From Cherax quadricarinatus (lineage: Eukaryota > Arthropoda > Malacostraca > Decapoda > Parastacidae), in assembly GCF_038502225.1 (NCBI RefSeq), contig NC_091303.1, forward strand, positions 25,014,800 through 25,078,799: a stretch of DNA of 64,000 nt, read 5' to 3'. Shown here piece after piece: positions 63,535-64,000 of this stretch. Position 1 is the first letter of the stretch. Each line of letters starts with the position of its first letter. The notes beneath the pieces were generated by a model. It did no database searches. It saw nothing but the letters and a program-made list of their open reading frames with translations, and was not told where the DNA came from. Both the position numbers and the translations under genes were made by a program.

Positions 63535-64000
63535 TCTTTCTTTCAACACACCGGCCGTATCCCACCGAGGCAGGGTGGCCCAAAAGAAAAAACCAAAGTT
63601 TCTCCTTTCAAATTTAGTAATATATACAGGAGAAGGGGTTACTAGCCCCTTGCTCCCGGCATTTTAGTCGCCTCTTACAACACGCATGGCTTACGGAGGA
63701 AGAATTCTGTTCCACTTCCCCATGGAGATAAGAGGAAATAAACAAGAACAAGAACTAGAAAGAAAATCGAAGAAAACCCAGAGGGGTATGTATATATACG
63801 CTTGTACATGTATGTGTAGTGTGACCTGAGTGTAAGTAGAAGTAGCAAGACGTACCTGAAATTTTGCATGTTCATGAGACAGAAAAAAGGACACCAGCAA
63901 TCCTACCATCATGTAAAACAATTACAGGCTTTCGTGTTACACTCACTTGGCAGGACGGTAGTACCTCCCTGGGCGGTTGCTGTCTACCAACCTACTACCT
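63535..64000 (-). mobile_element. SIDE copy 6, essentially complete
   Basis: Minus-strand SIDE with stem-loop tail at 63535 and leader reaching 'cctactacct' at the last base of the window, the same 5' terminus as copies 3-5. The target duplication on the right is beyond the window. Confidence 0.9.

Noticed and set aside
1..64000. CRISPR arrays, operons, Shine-Dalgarno sites
   Set aside because: The window is eukaryotic (split gene with GT-AG introns, LINEs, TA/TTAA transposons); the repeats found are tandem satellites or dispersed elements.

Overview
This window looks like a repeat-choked intronic stretch of an arthropod genome. A decapod crustacean is my best guess, from the style of the repeats and the size of the introns; no species is claimed. 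The only host gene I can support is a minus-strand low-density-lipoprotein receptor-related protein. I read it as the LRP1 homologue, covering the end of one YWTD propeller, an EGF module, LDL-receptor class A cluster II (eight repeats), an EGF pair and the start of the next propeller. Six exons are visible (46911-46658, 46294-45246, 45014-44878, 26887-26710, 20876-20687, 16781-16579). They have correct splice sites and matching phases, and they total about 2.0 kb of coding sequence. The gene runs off both ends, with no exon recognised in 1-16578 or 46912-64000.

Most of the rest is transposable elements, many nested inside each other. Five groups dominate. (1) An RTE-like non-LTR retrotransposon (APE endonuclease plus reverse transcriptase). 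The best copy is at 57369-60968 and is disabled by two small indels. (2) A roughly 470-bp non-autonomous derivative (called SIDE here) made of the 5' and 3' ends of that LINE, in several copies with 11-13-bp target-site duplications. (3) Tigger/pogo-like DNA transposons with CENP-B-like transposases. One copy (35511-37837) keeps an uninterrupted 595-codon DDD transposase, and many deleted relatives and MITEs surround it. (4) Elements of about 1 kb flanked by TTAA, with CCCTTTCAGGGT-type ends, which look piggyBac-like. (5) CR1/Jockey-like LINEs, one of them (1868-6130) with an ORF1 carrying three CCCH zinc fingers.

Layout. 1-9275: RTE copy A, split by a CR1 element and a TTAA element. 10.4-13 kb: RTE copy B flanked by mirror-image repeats, plus a piggyBac-like remnant. 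13.4-16.1 kb: a Tc1-like remnant split by a Tigger. 16.5-27 kb: three LRP1 exons and an old RTE copy carrying several insertions. 27.7-42.3 kb: a stack at least four insertions deep (RTE > Tigger-type element > RTE > intact Tigger, MITE, TTAA element and a palindromic insertion). 42.3-47 kb: SIDE copies, a Tigger remnant and three LRP1 exons. 47-56 kb: more nested MITEs, CR1 and Tigger. 56-62.6 kb: Tigger remnant > Tigger-type element > near-complete RTE. 62.6-64 kb: a CR1-like 3' end and further SIDE copies.

The most interesting signal is a shared end architecture of the Tigger-type elements. Behind a 12-bp outer terminus, five 10-bp iterons sit at spacings of exactly 6, 6, 26 and 9 bp at the transposase-proximal end. 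The other end has one direct and two inverted iterons at spacings 22 and 6. The iteron sequence changes from copy to copy but tends to be shared within a copy. Other leads are a palindromic insertion with a 13-bp target duplication and a ribozyme-like GAAAC hairpin, and possible 5' ribozyme-like and 3' stem-loop structures shared by the LINE and its SIDE.
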